A stretch of DNA of 64,000 nt from Isoetes taiwanensis. Lineage: Eukaryota > Streptophyta > Lycopodiopsida > Isoetales > Isoetaceae. A program made the position numbers and the translations under genes. The notes below the pieces were generated by a model. The model was not told the origin of the DNA. It did no database searches and worked only from the letters and a program-made list of their open reading frames with translations. Within the stretch, counting starts at the first letter, position 1; each line of letters opens with the position of its first letter. Location of the stretch: the NCBI GenBank assembly GCA_021234155.1, contig JAJEKV010000267.1, forward strand, positions 126,001 through 190,000. Reading direction: 5' to 3'. Below, one piece after another: positions 47,760 through 58,949 of this stretch.

Positions 47760-49096
47760 ATATCTGGTACGATGCCTCCTTTAGTTCTAACGGATCTATA
47801 TAACTAAAACTAAAGCCTTGCGCACGAATACCTTATCTAATCTAAGCAAGCGAAAATTTGAATGTACCTCTTTGAATAAGGCAATGCCATAGTCCAAATA
47901 AATAAATCCGAAATAGAAAAAAGCAAGGTATACTTTAAAAATTTTCGCCTTCTTCTTGGGAGAAAATGAAGGTCAAAGTCCGATTAGGGTGAACTCTTCT
48001 ATTTGCGTGAATATCATTTTTTGAGATGAAAATGGAGTGAAAAAAATACAGAAGCTAAAAAGCCCCATTTCTTGAAGCCATAGCAAATCCAGCAGATTTT
48101 ACTTCCGGATTGGGTGTAAAAATTATCAAGCAAAAGGAAAATTTAAGGCTTTACTTCCGGATTGGGTATAAGAACTATCAAGCAGGATAAGGAGGATTAA
48201 CCAAGACGTATTTGTCAAGATAAGCCAAAAATCACTCCAGGACTTCCTCAATCACTGAAGGTATTTCTTTGTCCTGATAAATAATAAGGAAAATAGACAA
48301 TAAGAAAAACAAAAATCGTCTTTGAAAACCTCAAGATTTACCTTGTTGATTAAGTAATCGTGCTCAAGCTCGCCAATAAATAGGAGTCCGGCTTAAAATG
48401 GTGCCTTTAAAGTAATTGCTCTTTATCCTGTTTGACACTACCAGAAGAAAACATGATGAAAACCCTAAACGTTAAAAAACAACGACATGGCATTCCTTTA
48501 TTTCGTATGCTTTACCTAGATGGTTTTCTGTAGCCAATACTCTTCAAGCTAAAAAATGATCCGAAAACTTGCTTTCGAGCCAAAAAATGATCCTAAGCTT
48601 CAAGCTTGACCAATGAAGGCACAGAAGAAAAAAACAGAGCTGATTGTGACACAAATTGGCGATCCCAAAGCTCGCTTTAAAGCCCCAAACATTTTAAGAT
48701 TTAAACTCCATTTTCTTAATCTGGGAAGGCAGAGGAGATTGCCGCCCCATGATGTTTGCTGCTTGAAAATAGCGCTTCACTCCTCTCCGCATCCCTGCAA
48801 TAAAAATTCGAGTCAATAAGAAATCTACAAAACTTAGAAATGTATGCGAGAAAGAAGGCAGCAACCAAATCTTCGAGCAAGTCCTAGAATAGCGCCACTG
48901 GAGAAGGAAGGATGATGGAATGAGATAATGGTCCTATCCAGAAGAGTTCGATTTCAAACCAGCGGCCCTAATTCGGATGCAGGCCAAAAAATCGCTTGGG
49001 GAAGGCAGCGCATGCGGCGTTACATGCGGCGTTCCAGGCACATTTCCCAACCCCTTGCCATTTTAAAGAAGAAGATGTGCATCTTCTTTTCCCTAA
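47760..49096. other. Spacer or 5' flank, no supported gene
   Basis: At 48097 and 48152 a unit (TTTACTTCCGGATTGGGT ... TATCAAGCA) is duplicated. Near 48.78 kb a minus frame with MRRGVKRYFQAANIMGRQ after a TTTATTGCAG acceptor could be an exon of the same unknown gene. Confidence 0.4.
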
Positions 49097-49387
49097 CCAT
49101 TAATTAAGTAGGTACAGATGACTTCTTCAATGTTATTGAATATAAGGTACATCAAGAAAAGAAAAGAAAAGAAAAAACTCCCTTATGCAAGAGGTAATAT
49201 ATACTAAAGGACTCGTTTGCTAACAAGCTAGTTTTTCCGCGATCATATATATGCGGATGCTTGCAACTCCTTTATGTCTCTTTATACTGAAGTATGTTTT
49301 CTCAATCATTTTCTCGCTAACTTGTTTTCTTCAACCACTAATTAGGCGGTACAAAACGACTTCTTCAACGTTATTTGGATAAGGTAT
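49097..49387. repeat. Direct repeats with a region related to 34.0 kb
   Basis: ACCATTAATTAAGTAGGTAC ... AATATAAGGTA (49097-49149) recurs as ACCACTAATTAGGCGGTAC ... GATAAGGTA (49334-49387). The sequence between (CAAGCTAGTTTTTCCGCGAT, GCGGATGCTTGCAACT, TGTTTTCTCAATC) resembles the repeat after the Helitron helicase at 33968-34141. It contains a small hairpin, CCGC-ATCATATATAT-GCGG. Confidence 0.6.
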
Positions 49388-49480
49388 GGCCCCAAAAAAA
49401 AAAAAAAAAAATTCTCATTGCTCCGTGTGATAGATAATGTGCTATCTGATCACCATTGCATTCATGTCATTCATTTTTTA

Positions 49481-49957
49481 ATAAATAACATCGCCATGTC
49501 ATTCTAGTGGTCAAGCTATTGGTAATGGGTGACCCCATCCAAAGCCCAAACCGTGGTCGGTTGGATGTGAAAAATAAGATAAGATAAATGAAAAGAGCAT
49601 TCAATAAATAACATCGCCATGCCAGTCTAGTGGTCAAGCTATTGGTAATGGGTGACCCCCATCCAAAGCCCAAAACCCTACCGGATTGGATCGATGTGAA
49701 AAATAAGATAAGATAAATGAAAAGAGCATTCAATAAATAACATCGCCATGCCCAGCCTAGTGGTCAAGCTATTGGTAATGGGTGACCCCCATCCAAAGCC
49801 CAAAACTTCGATGGGGTCATTGGATGTCAAAAATAAGATCGATTACATCCATCGCGATGACAGTTTAGTGGTCAAGCTATTGTTAATGGTTGACCCCATC
49901 CAATGGCCAAAACTTACCGGATTTGTCACCGGATGCAAAAAATAAAATAAAATAAAT
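49481..49957 (+). repeat. Tandem array, four units of 112-129 bases
   Basis: Units start at about 49481, 49604, 49733 and 49846. Each contains TAGTGGTCAAGCTATTG, TGACCCC(C)ATCCAA and a final AAAATAAGATAAGATAAATG. Differences are concentrated in the segment between GCCCAAAAC and GGAT. The leading TAGTGGTCAAGC looks like a tRNA A-box, but no B-box follows. Confidence 0.9.
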
Positions 49958-49979
49958 GATGGCAATGGTAATAATTGTG

Positions 49980-50195
49980 GAATCCTATGGTAGTCGGTTA
50001 TAGCACTCATCTATCATACAGACACAAAACAAATGGCAATTGTGCGGGTTCAACTCCTCGCATGTTATTTCACATTCAAAAGGTTGTCCAATTGAGAACT
50101 ATTTGACTTGGCACAAAAAATTCTTTTTACTGATGGGTTGGAGAAGAATGTTTAGCGGCGGGTAGCCGCGATAAATTTCTTGTAAAGGATAATCT
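49980..50195 (+). repeat. SINE-like repeat, copy 2 (fuller copy)
   Basis: A-box-like TAGTCGGTTATAGCACTC and B-box GGTTCAACTCC lie about 60 bases apart. A unique body follows, then the shared tail GCCGCGATAAATTTCTTGTAA. This is the organisation of tRNA-derived SINEs. Confidence 0.62.
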
Positions 50196-50386
50196 TTCCT
50201 AACAAACAAAACAAATACGCCCAAAAAGATTATCTATTTGGGCCAGAACCACAAGGCATAAATTTGACTTGGCCGTCCCTTTGCTGACGCAGCATGATAT
50301 TAGGGTATAATTCATTTTCGAGGAAGAACTGGGGGACGCAAACTCGAGCCAGGCGCCCTAAACGTTCCGGTGCAATCTTACTAGCG

Positions 50387-51329
50387 ATGGTTTGCGATAA
50401 ATGTAAGTTCCATTTTGCCTTTGCAGTTTAAGCTAAGTATTTTTGCAACAAGTATAATGGAACTGAAATTGGTATACTTTGCAATCGTCTCCTTGGATAA
50501 TTTCCAAGCAATCCTTTAGTTGATGTACGGGATATTTGAACGATTTAGCTCCCTGGAGGACAATCACTAAAACTGAAATTCCATCTGCCTGTTCTGCACA
50601 GGCCAAAAGAAGTTAGCTAAAGTTATTGTTCCAGACAAATGGAAGGAAGGTGCAAGCAACACAATGCAGAGTGGTGGGCAGAAGCTTAATGAAAATAAGC
50701 TTTTATCGAAGAAAAACAGGTACCCTTTCCTGCAAACTGTTTTACCTGAAAAGTGAATATGACATCTTCGTTTTCTTACCTAGATGGACGCCATATGGAA
50801 CTACAAAATGCACAATTTGCAAGCAGCAGCTTCATCAAGATGCAAAGTATTGTCAGTCATGTGCTTACAAGAAAGGTGAGAATTTTCAATTGTCTGCATA
50901 GCATTCCGCAGGAAGTCTAAGGAAATTGTCAAACGTGTGATATTTGATAATGTTTCACAACGTAGGTAAAACTAACGTAAACAGACGTAACGTAACGTAA
51001 AACTAACGTAAAACTAACTGTGTATTTTGCACATTGCCATCTTTATGTAACACTGTTTTCAAAAATTCATGTTGCTGTGCATGTAAATACTGTCCCATTT
51101 GCGGTCACAGCCCTTTGGAATTTGTGCACCACATTTAGAACATTATGCTGTAGATATGTGTGAATATTGATTACAGTCCTTGAGAACGTCATGTTTTTGT
51201 CGTCAATGGAGTATTAATGTGCAGATTTCTTTCCTGTTTTAAACCTTTGTTTGAACTTTTTCAGGTATATGTGCAATGTGTGGAAAGCAGGTACTAGATA
51301 CAACTTTGTATAAACAAAGCAATGTGTAG
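50387..51329 (+). CDS. CRIPT: CRIPT homologue (cysteine-rich PDZ-binding protein), four exons, intact
   Basis: CRIPT is a small, highly conserved zinc-binding protein. In animals it binds PSD-95 PDZ domains, and in eukaryotes generally it is linked to the minor spliceosome. Exons are 50387-50402 (ATG GTT TGC GAT AAA T), 50602-50719, 50784-50875 and 51265-51329. All introns are GT-AG and all phases join without a stop, giving 96 residues (human CRIPT is 101). The sequence opens MVCDKC and contains VIVPDKWKEGASNTMQSGGQ, KLNENK, CTICK, YCQSCAYKKG, ICAMCGK and ends with YKQSNV. All CxxC pairs are present. Start choice is fixed by the MVC(D/E)KC N-terminus. The last intron (389 bases) holds an AACGTAA-rich microsatellite at 50963-51020. 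This is the one gene in the window I would call functional. Confidence 0.95.
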
Positions 51330-52024
51330 CTTTATGCTGGCAGAAACTGGGGAGACGATTGTAAGAAAGTGTAGATAAATATACATCTAGCATGGCCTTA
51401 TGTATGCAACCTGGATCAGTGATAAAATGTCATTTCTGGCTCTAAAACTAAGGATTCTGGTTGTATACTCTTAGAATCGACTACAATTGGCACATTTTAT
51501 ACTAGATTGACAGCAAAAATTGAAATTAAGATGAACCAAACTGCAGCTGTATTTTGTCAACCTTTAGCCTTAATGAGGTGGTTAATGCAGAATATGATCT
51601 TCCAAAGTCCTCCCAACTTATGAATTCTATAACCTGCATTGCTCTTATTGCCTTATACTTACCTTCAAATGTCAGAAGTAAATGCTATATCCACTCCCTT
51701 CATTATTTATAATTAATTGTATTCGTTGTATGTATAATTACCCAATAATAAGAAGCTTTTAGGGATGGCTATGAAGTGTTGGGATGCCACCATGGAAAGT
51801 GTAGTGAACAAATTTGAGGATAATTCTATTAGCATCTTGATGGACAAGTAGTCGTAGTGAACAAATTTGAGGATAATGACAATGAAGCTATTCTCAGCGA
51901 AGGTAGTTTTAGCGAAAGTAATGATAATGGCACCTCAAAATGAATTAATAAAATAATGGAAGCATGAATTAATAAAATGGTGAACTCAGCTATGCTAGGG
52001 TTGTTTTGCCGTTTGTGGTAGCAA
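51330..52024. other. CRIPT 3' flank, no further gene
   Basis: AT-rich. GTAGTGAACAAATTTGAGGA is duplicated at 51803 and 51856. A short acidic plus-strand frame around 51780-51945 has no support. Confidence 0.5.
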
Positions 52025-52985
52025 TTAATAGAATATAATAGGGTTCTTATCATCCACGGAGACCAATTGGCCTATGGGACCAAAGAGGGAGGCACAACAG
52101 CGTATTATTGTTGGGGTTAAACATCCCCCCCTCCCCGAAGGGTTGTTTGGGTTAAAACCTCCCCTCCCCCGGACAGGGTTGTTTGGGGTTTCTTGATAGA
52201 AATAGGTTTCTTTATAAATGCAAATACAAATATATATGGGGAAAGAAATATGTACACGTATCAGGTAAGTGCCCAAGGACTGAGCTGATCTCGGCGATCC
52301 ATGATCTCTTGAAGGTATGATCCCAACCTCCGTATGCGAGCTCATGCTCAAGATCTCATCACAGAGTCGGCGGGGCCCGGACCCATTTCGGCGCATAAGC
52401 GTATCGAATGTCATCATAGGACCGGACAACTCGGCGGGTGTGGCATTCGTCTTCCATAGCTCCAGGAGAGCCTCTCCTGACACGGCTACCCAATCCATCT
52501 CCCCGTCTCAATCCGGAGATGGTGTGCACTTGTGGATAGAGGCAATGGCTCTGCGCTTTTTCATGAGTAGATGAGTGCATAGATAACATTGCAGGCCCCG
52601 CCCCAACATGCTATTTATGTGGCGTTGATAATGTGTCGTCTTGACCTTTTCAAGGGTGCTGACATCCCATAGCTTGTTGAAGAAGCATATGTCAAGGTAT
52701 TGCGAGGCTGTGGCGATCTGCCTCCATTTGCACTTTCGGATGCACCCGTGCCTGCACATTCCATCCGCCGACCACTCGAGCTCTCTTTTCCCCCCAGAGG
52801 CTTTTAGGCGTTAAGGCCCCATTGCCACGGTGTAGCGAGGATAGGGGAGACGCAGTATCGTCCATGTTGACCACCTTCGAAGTAGATGATGTGTCTATCA
52901 AGGGCCCCCTTTGAAGAGGCAAGAAACGTTTCCTGCAACAATATCCGGGGCCCATGGGACTATGGACTTCACTCCCAGGGCCCAT
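52025..52985 (-). other. GC-richer block with overlapping open frames, unrecognised
   Basis: Unlike its flanks, this block is GC-rich and open on both strands (minus 52025-52498, 157 codons, and 52692-52985; plus 52317-52574). 52115-52195 has two copies of GGTTGTTTGGGTT(AAAAC)CTCCCC-type sequence. I could not recognise a protein on either strand. Base composition suggests an inserted or captured segment. Confidence 0.35.
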
Positions 52986-54195
52986 GCCAAGAAAGCTTTC
53001 TGCACCTGCTCCAAGTCATTCCAAGTGGCGAGGGAAATCACCTAACACCTTGAATAGCATGTTTGCACATTAAAATATAGATTATCATTATTGGATCTAC
53101 TAATAGGTATGATAATGACTTAACTTGGCACATGTTCTCCGAGCTAAAACTGAGAAAATGCATACTATAAGGTTGTGAAATTGTGAGGGTTCTCATAAAT
53201 TGCATGCTATAAGGTTGTGAAATTGTGAGAGTACTAAGATTTGGGCAAAGGTGGTGGAAAAAGGGTTTTTTCAACTTTTTTTTTTTTTTTTTGAAGAACT
53301 ATGTCATCAATATATTAAAAGAATGGTAATGTTACAAAGCAAGTGAGGAGGAAGGAAAATCGGCCCTACCTCGACACTCCACAACAAACTCACAAAAAAT
53401 CGCGAACTCCCCATCATCACGACAAAACCGATCATCACCATCTACAACATCCAAGAAGTCCCGCCAAATGGTAAACTTCCGCCTCACTAATCTGGGAATA
53501 CCGCTAAAAAGCTTTGAAATAGCTCATTAGAGTTTTTTTGAGGTCAAATAAGGGCCTCCTAAGAATATATTGGAGGATGCCGAACCTAGCTTCCCCCCTC
53601 CATACCTAAATTTCACTCTCGGGTGAAAGCATTTTAGGGTGTCCTTTAAAAAGTATTATTTAGTGACTAAAAAAGTACCTAAAAAGGTACCGGGGCAGTC
53701 TTATATGTAATATGTCAATAAAAAGGTACATTTTAGAACTTTTATATATATTTTGGGCTTAGATAGCATTATATTTATCTTACCTTTAAATATTAACACG
53801 CCCTTGACTTTTTATTTTGGACTTTTGTAACCTAACATGCTTTACCCTCTCCCCTAACCTAACTACCTAACCTCCGGAACCTAACCCGAACCTAACCCCT
53901 AAGAATCATTATTTCCAACGACACAATATTTGATGATTATATCTAGGATTTTCGTTTTCCCACCTTGAGCTTATGCCATCGAGCCGGCACCATCGATCGA
54001 GCTTGCCCTCGCCATCGACCTTGCCATCGCGCCATCGGCGTAGCGATCTTGCCATCGGCGCCCGGGCGGTTTTGAATTCGAATTATGGCGGTTCTTGCCC
54101 GACCAAATAGAGCGAAATTTTTTCAATTTCGCTCGTTTGTTGGCAGAATCTTCCTAATCTAATCTCGGGTTCCGGTTCTCGGTCTTTTTGCAGCG
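52986..54195. other. No supported gene; tandem pair and poly-T
   Basis: A 42-base tandem pair (CTATAAGGTTGTGAAATTGT core) lies at 53160-53239, and a T17 run at 53274-53292 that could be a retroelement poly(A) tail read from the other strand. CCTAAC words cluster at 53845-53905. CCATCG words recur at 53975-54060, just before the transposon-like gene. Confidence 0.5.
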
Positions 54196-56826
54196 TCAAT
54201 GGCAAAGGTATTTGGTTTTAAATTAGTCATTGCATTCCTTTGAGTGTTCTTCCTTCTAATACTTACGTTTGGGATCAAACTAATTCCGAGGGTCAATTTA
54301 GAGTGCAAGTGCCAAAAGAATGCACCCTACGGGGGAATAAGTTCACTTGGAAGCAACCAATAGATGAAGATGCATTGCGAGCTTACGGAGCCATGAATAT
54401 AGACCTCACGGGCTAAAGGCCAAGCAGTATCCATGTGATCCTTTCACTTTCGAGCCCATCCAAACTTCCACTCTTGCATCCGGTCTTATTGAATTTGCTT
54501 GTAAGGGACAGCAAGGGTTACTAGGTTCTTGTAATAATTTGGTTAATGGTAATCTTGATCCACATTTGCGTGCCATGTATAACCACTTGTATGGATTCAA
54601 TTGCAAAAAGTTTTATGGATGTTAATCAGCTCCAACGGCGAACTACTTTTCTGTCTCAACAATGCCGCAAGCTCAATGAATTGGAGGTAGAAAATCAGAA
54701 ATTAGTGGTGAGATGAAATACTGCAAAGCAAGGAATGAAGAGGGTTGCGCAAGAAAATGATTCCCTTCACAAGCGGGTCAAGCGGCTAAAAAGAACTCCA
54801 CGGGGAGGGAGAGGGCAAAAACACGAAGCCCATAAATATATTAGCCCACAGGGTGGAGGCTCAAAAAAAGGGTCATGGCTATTAAAAAGCTTGTTGATCC
54901 AAATCTTGCGAATAAGAAAATAAGAAAACACGCTAATAATGCCGGGTTTATTAAAGAAATTAGTTACTAAAGATGATGTATTGAGAATGTTAAAGCTTCA
55001 CGGTAGCATTCAACTTAGGAAAGCTGTAGTACATCAACTATTGCGGAGTTGGGGCAGTCAAACCTGAGAATCGAGTCAAGAAGCGTGTGACAATGTCGGA
55101 ATAAGTAGGCAAGCTTATATTGCTTTGTTCGGATGCTTGCGGGATGGCTTTAAACAACAAGGCATTACCAAAACTATTCTACTACCAAGGATGACTAGCG
55201 TGATGACTTGTAGGTCATCGAGAAACGCAGACAAGTGCAAGAGCTTCTTGGTGATATGTATCGGTGACCAGCGGTGTCAACTTGGATACATTGGCATCCT
55301 ATACCAAAAGGTAAGAAGAAGTCGAAGTTTGGTGATACTTTACGCCTTAATGAAAATAACAATTCTTTGGATAGACTTAACTAGAATGCTTGACTTTTGG
55401 TTCGATTTTATGATATGAAGGTAGAAGAGTCTTGTTTGGCAAACTAAAATTGTTTTGAATTTGGATGAAATGGAATTGGTGAAAGGCTAGAAGTATGAGA
55501 GGGTTTATTTGAGTCTAATGAATGAGCTTTGAATCTGAGGGAATGAAGAGTCAAATCTAGATGATAAGTTTTCCGTCGGTCGAAGATCACATTTGGTGGG
55601 TTGGTTTATTTGGTACCGAGAGGAAAATCACGATTATCTTTTCGAAATGGGTTTTGATCAAACACCCATTCCCACAATGATTGCCTCTCACGGAATGGGA
55701 GAAAAACTTGCGGTTCTGGATATGATGAGTCACGAGGTTGAATGGCATCTTCGCAGATTTGAAGACAATAAAATGCATGTATGAGAATGAAGCATGGTGC
55801 TGGTAAGACTACTCATGCTTGTCCCACTTGTCTCTATGCAAGAAGAGATTCAATTTGGATTGGACAAGAGTACATTAGGCGTGTCGGGATGAGCCACCAA
55901 ATAGAGAGGAGAAGGACACAACCTTGATGCCAATTACGCCAATTCCGTTAAGAAGAGTACACATATGCACCCTTCATGCTTTCTTGAGAATCATAGACAA
56001 GATGGTTTACATGAGTATCTGTTTGCTTGGAATAAATCACCCCAAAGCTCTAGGAAGGCTGCCATGCATGAAGTTGAAAAGGTGCTATCTAATGTGGGAC
56101 TTCATGGTGGGCACTACAAAATACTTCAAGATCAAAGGTATCAGGCAAGGTTCCCCTGAAACCCGGTATGGGTGGTCCAAAGGCTAAGAGGTTTTGCCTC
56201 CATGAAAAGAGAACTTATCACGGTGTTTGGGAAGCTTACAAGGATCTTATTGCGGGGTGAGGATGATCGAAATGATGCGTGGCGAGATCACGCTGAAGAA
56301 AATCAAGGCATGGCGGGATTTCTCTGTCTTGGTAAAAGGAAATGCAAAAAAGGTAGTGCGGGGAAAATGATGTTGCCAAATTCGGGGAGGCGATCACAAA
56401 CTTCACTAAGTCTTTTCGGCGGCATGGGGTGAGGCCAATTTGACTCACTATGTCCATATTCTGTTCGCACATGGCGTGTGGTTTGTCAGGGAGTATGGAA
56501 GCCTGGGAATTTGGAATACACAGGGAATGGAGAAGTCCCATAAGCAAGCAAAGAATGCATTCTTCCGTTTCACTCAACACAGAGGTTCAGTTGGGAATTC
56601 CTTGCAGCAGATGTGTCAATGGTTTTACAGAAGGATCGTGTGCAAGTGGGTGAAGAAATCACGGAACCAGAGTGAATCAACACTTGCTAAGTTGTTTAGA
56701 CAAAAAACCCAGCGGGAAAAAAAGAGGGCAGCTTGGTATAAGTCCGCAGCTGTTGAGCGATCAAGGGAGTGGAGATCAATGAGATGTAGACAAGGCAAAG
56801 GTTATGTCCGTATTGAGAGCTCCTGA
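54196..56826 (+). pseudogene. Transposon-like protein, C-terminal 128 codons open, unrecognised family
   Basis: A GC-rich leader ends in a short ATGGCAAAG|GT exon at 54199. The next block (54.27-54.41 kb) encodes FRVQVPKECTLRGNKFTWKQ. A coiled-coil region follows (FLSQQCRKLNELEVENQKLV, then the Lys-rich frame at 54735-54923). The core, in shifting frames, has VGWFIWYREENHDYLFEMGF (55.6 kb) and ENHRQDGLHEYLFAWNK (55.98 kb). The open C-terminus at 56440-56826 has YVHILFAHGVWFVREYGSLG and GMEKSHKQAKNAFFRFTQHR. The YxHxLxxHxPxFxxxYGxL ... GxExxNxxxK pattern occurs in transposon-associated proteins of several kingdoms, from memory and unnamed. About six breaks lie upstream of the intact end. Confidence 0.55.
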
Positions 56827-56872
56827 TAACGTCTCTACTGTAAAAGAGTTGGTTTATTTATCAGTTCGATAG

Positions 56873-57246
56873 TGCTCAGTGTGCGAAATGCTGTGTTGTA
56901 AGTAAATTGGATGCATGTATTGCGCATCGTGGCCACGGTGCGAAATATGGGCCTGTAACTAAACTGGATCCACGTATTTCGCACCGTAGCCACGGTGCGA
57001 AATAGGCCCTTCAATAATTTGTAACTGGGTCGATTTCGCTTTTGGCTACCGGTCGCGAAATAGGCCCTTGAATAATTTGTAACTGAGTCGATTTCGCACC
57101 GTAGCCACGGTGCGAAATAGGCCCTTCAATAATTTGTAACTCAGTCGATTTCGCACCGTGGCTACGGTGCGAAATAGGCCCTTCAATAATTTGTACCTGA
57201 GTCAATTTCGCACCGTGGCTACGGTGCGAAATATGGGCCAGTAACT
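56873..57246. repeat. Palindrome array A, 57-base period
   Basis: Five to six units, each a near-perfect hairpin with arms TTTCGCACCGT and ACGGTGCGAAA around AGCC or GGCT, at 56977, 57034 (degenerate), 57092, 57149 and 57206. A related partial unit lies at 56921 and a lead-in at 56873. Linkers read TAGGCCCTTCAATAATTTGT or TATGGGCC(T/A)GTAACTA. AGCC and GGCT are complements, so the palindrome occurs in both orientations. It lies 127 bases beyond the stop of the minus-strand frame at 57373. Confidence 0.95.
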
Positions 57247-57372
57247 AGAGAATATTAACATATTAGAGAACATATTAACATATTAGAGAATATTTATAGA
57301 ACATATTATCACGGTATCATATGAAATATTTATGATAGATAGCAAAGGTTACTAACCCCTTCCCCTAGGTTC

Positions 57373-57965
57373 CTAACCCCTTCCCCTTCCCCTTCCCCTG
57401 CGAGGTGTAACCCATGCATCTGGGTTAGGAATCAAGAGCTCACGCTCATCCCAGCCTGATTCTTCCCACCATATGGGGTACCTAGTCATTAGAAAAAGTA
57501 ATTCCAGAGGATGATACTCACGGAAGAAGAGCGGACCCAACTCCACAAAACCGTTGTACACGTTGTAGTACACCCTAATAAGGCCATACATGTGTCCCTT
57601 ACAAATTTCATGAATGAACTCTGATATGTATGCATCGAGGAGAGAGTGTGCTAAATATCCGACCGCGAAGAAGAGGCCTCAATTGTTTGTAGCATCTCGT
57701 CCGGATAAGGAGGGGGTTCAAGCATTCCCCTCATTCCAAGTCTCCTATAACATTCAGATGGATTAATTTCCCTCAGTGGCTCATGACCACAATCAAATCG
57801 CTCCAGAATGAAGTTGATCAACTCCATTGTAAGCTCCTTGGTGGGACTGTGGCGCAACCTCCACTCTAAGAAATGGTCCCATAGCTCATCCATTCCAGGC
57901 CGCCTGTGAGAATGCGGGGCATGCTTGGTCCCTTCCGGAGTAGCCGAGGGGAGGATTGGGTCCAA
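57373..57965 (-). pseudogene. Unrecognised protein, paralogue 1 (LINF...EIN...LEPP)
   Basis: Minus-strand ATG at 57965 opens 104 codons with WRLRHSPTKELTMELINFIL, PLREINPSECYRRLGMRGML and EPPPYPDEM, stopping at 57651. Another frame carries on (LIRVYYNVYNGFVELGPLFF, YPIWWEESGWDERELLIP, then RGRGRGRG) to 57373. The two frames probably belong to one protein broken once. The same motif order recurs at 58.95-59.33 kb, which shows it was a real protein. No known domain recognised. Confidence 0.5.
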
Positions 57966-58390
57966 TCATTTGCACAAGCAAGCAAGGAACAAGGACAAAG
58001 AGCAAGGAACAAGGAGCAAGAAGCAAGGAAGAGGACCAAGTAGCAAGGAACAAGGATCAAGATCAAGTAGGAAGAAGCAAGGAACAAGGAAGATCAAGGA
58101 GCAAGAAGATCAAGGAACGAGGAAGAACAAATAGCAAGAACCAGGTAGATGAAGTAGCAAGGAACAAGGAAGATCATGGAACAAGGAAGCAAGGAACAAG
58201 ATCAAGTAGCAAGATCAAGAGCAAGGAACAAGACCAAGTAGCATGAAGTAGCACGAAGATGAACGAGCAAGAAGCAAGGACCAAGATCAATTAGCAAAGA
58301 ACACGGAACACAAGGTGAGAAGTGAAAGCAAGGTGAGAACACGAGAAGTGAAAGCAATGTGAAAACATGGAACAAAGGTGAGAAGTGAAA
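57966..58390 (+). repeat. Polypurine tract, CAAGGAA/AGCAAG units
   Basis: About 400 bases of irregular AAGGAACAAG, AGCAAG and AGATCAAG repeats, nearly free of C/T on this strand. It lies just upstream of the minus-strand start at 57965, so it reads as a polypyrimidine leader on the coding strand. The plus-strand Lys/Glu/Gln/Gly-rich frame through it is a by-product. Confidence 0.9.
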
Positions 58391-58504
58391 GCAAGGTGAA
58401 AGAATTTATAGCTACGACTCCAATAATGTTGAAGTATAATACTAATACTGTTGAAGTATAGTACCAAGAAATTTGAAGAATAATACCAATAATGCTGAAG
58501 TATT

Positions 58505-58645
58505 ATACCCTTTGGTGGTGGCGAAAGATGGGCCCGTAACTAAACTGGATCCACGTATTTCTGCATACTTGTAGCCACGGTCGAAATAGGCCCTTCAATA
58601 ATTTTTAAGTGAGGCGACCACTGCGGGCTACGGTCCCCGAATATG
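58505..58645. repeat. Palindrome cluster B, degenerate
   Basis: Two to three decayed units with the array-A linkers (GCCCGTAACTAAACTGGATC and AGGCCCTTCAATAATTTTTA) and cores GTAGCCACGGTCGAAATAGG and GGGCTACGGTCC. Located about 300 bases beyond the end of the minus-strand paralogue 2. Confidence 0.85.
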
Positions 58646-58949
58646 ACCACAAATAAAACATTCACATGAGAAAATACAAGGAAAATGGTAGAAGAAACCA
58701 TTCAATTACACTAAAAGTGTAAGATTGCCAACATAATACATGATAATATGAGGCTGTTACTTAATTACACGGAAATCACTTGCTTATATACTTAATTTCT
58801 ATGAAAATCTTTATACCAGTCCAGTGGAGTATCTTCACCTGTGATATGTGCGTATTATGTCTTTGTGTGCTATGTAGCCATAGGTCGCGTGTATCCCAAG
58901 GAATTGTATCCGGTGGGGAATCTAGGCGGTAACCACAGGGATGTTGAAG

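Noticed and set aside
49481-49957. tRNA genes (TAGTGGTCAAGC resembles an A-box)
   Set aside because: No B-box at the right distance and no cloverleaf could be drawn.
53274-53540. LINE 3' end with poly(A) on the minus strand
   Set aside because: Only the T17 run supports it; the adjacent frame shows no reverse-transcriptase motif.
53845-53905. CCTAAC-rich stretch resembling an interstitial telomere repeat
   Set aside because: Spacing and bases are too irregular (CCTAACCT, CTACCTAACC, CCGGAACCTAACC) and do not match the plant CCCTAAA unit.
57011-57205. Minus-strand frame encoding a repeated QIIEGPISH motif
   Set aside because: Period 19 codons equals the 57-base palindrome array; the open frame follows from a unit length divisible by three.
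56873-57246. CRISPR-like array (regular repeat with spacers)
   Set aside because: The linkers are themselves conserved, the repeats are perfect hairpins, no cas genes exist, and the DNA is from a plant nuclear genome.
57956-58246. Plus-strand Lys/Glu/Gln/Gly-rich frame of 96 codons
   Set aside because: It is only the translation of a polypurine tandem repeat; no start context or conservation is visible.
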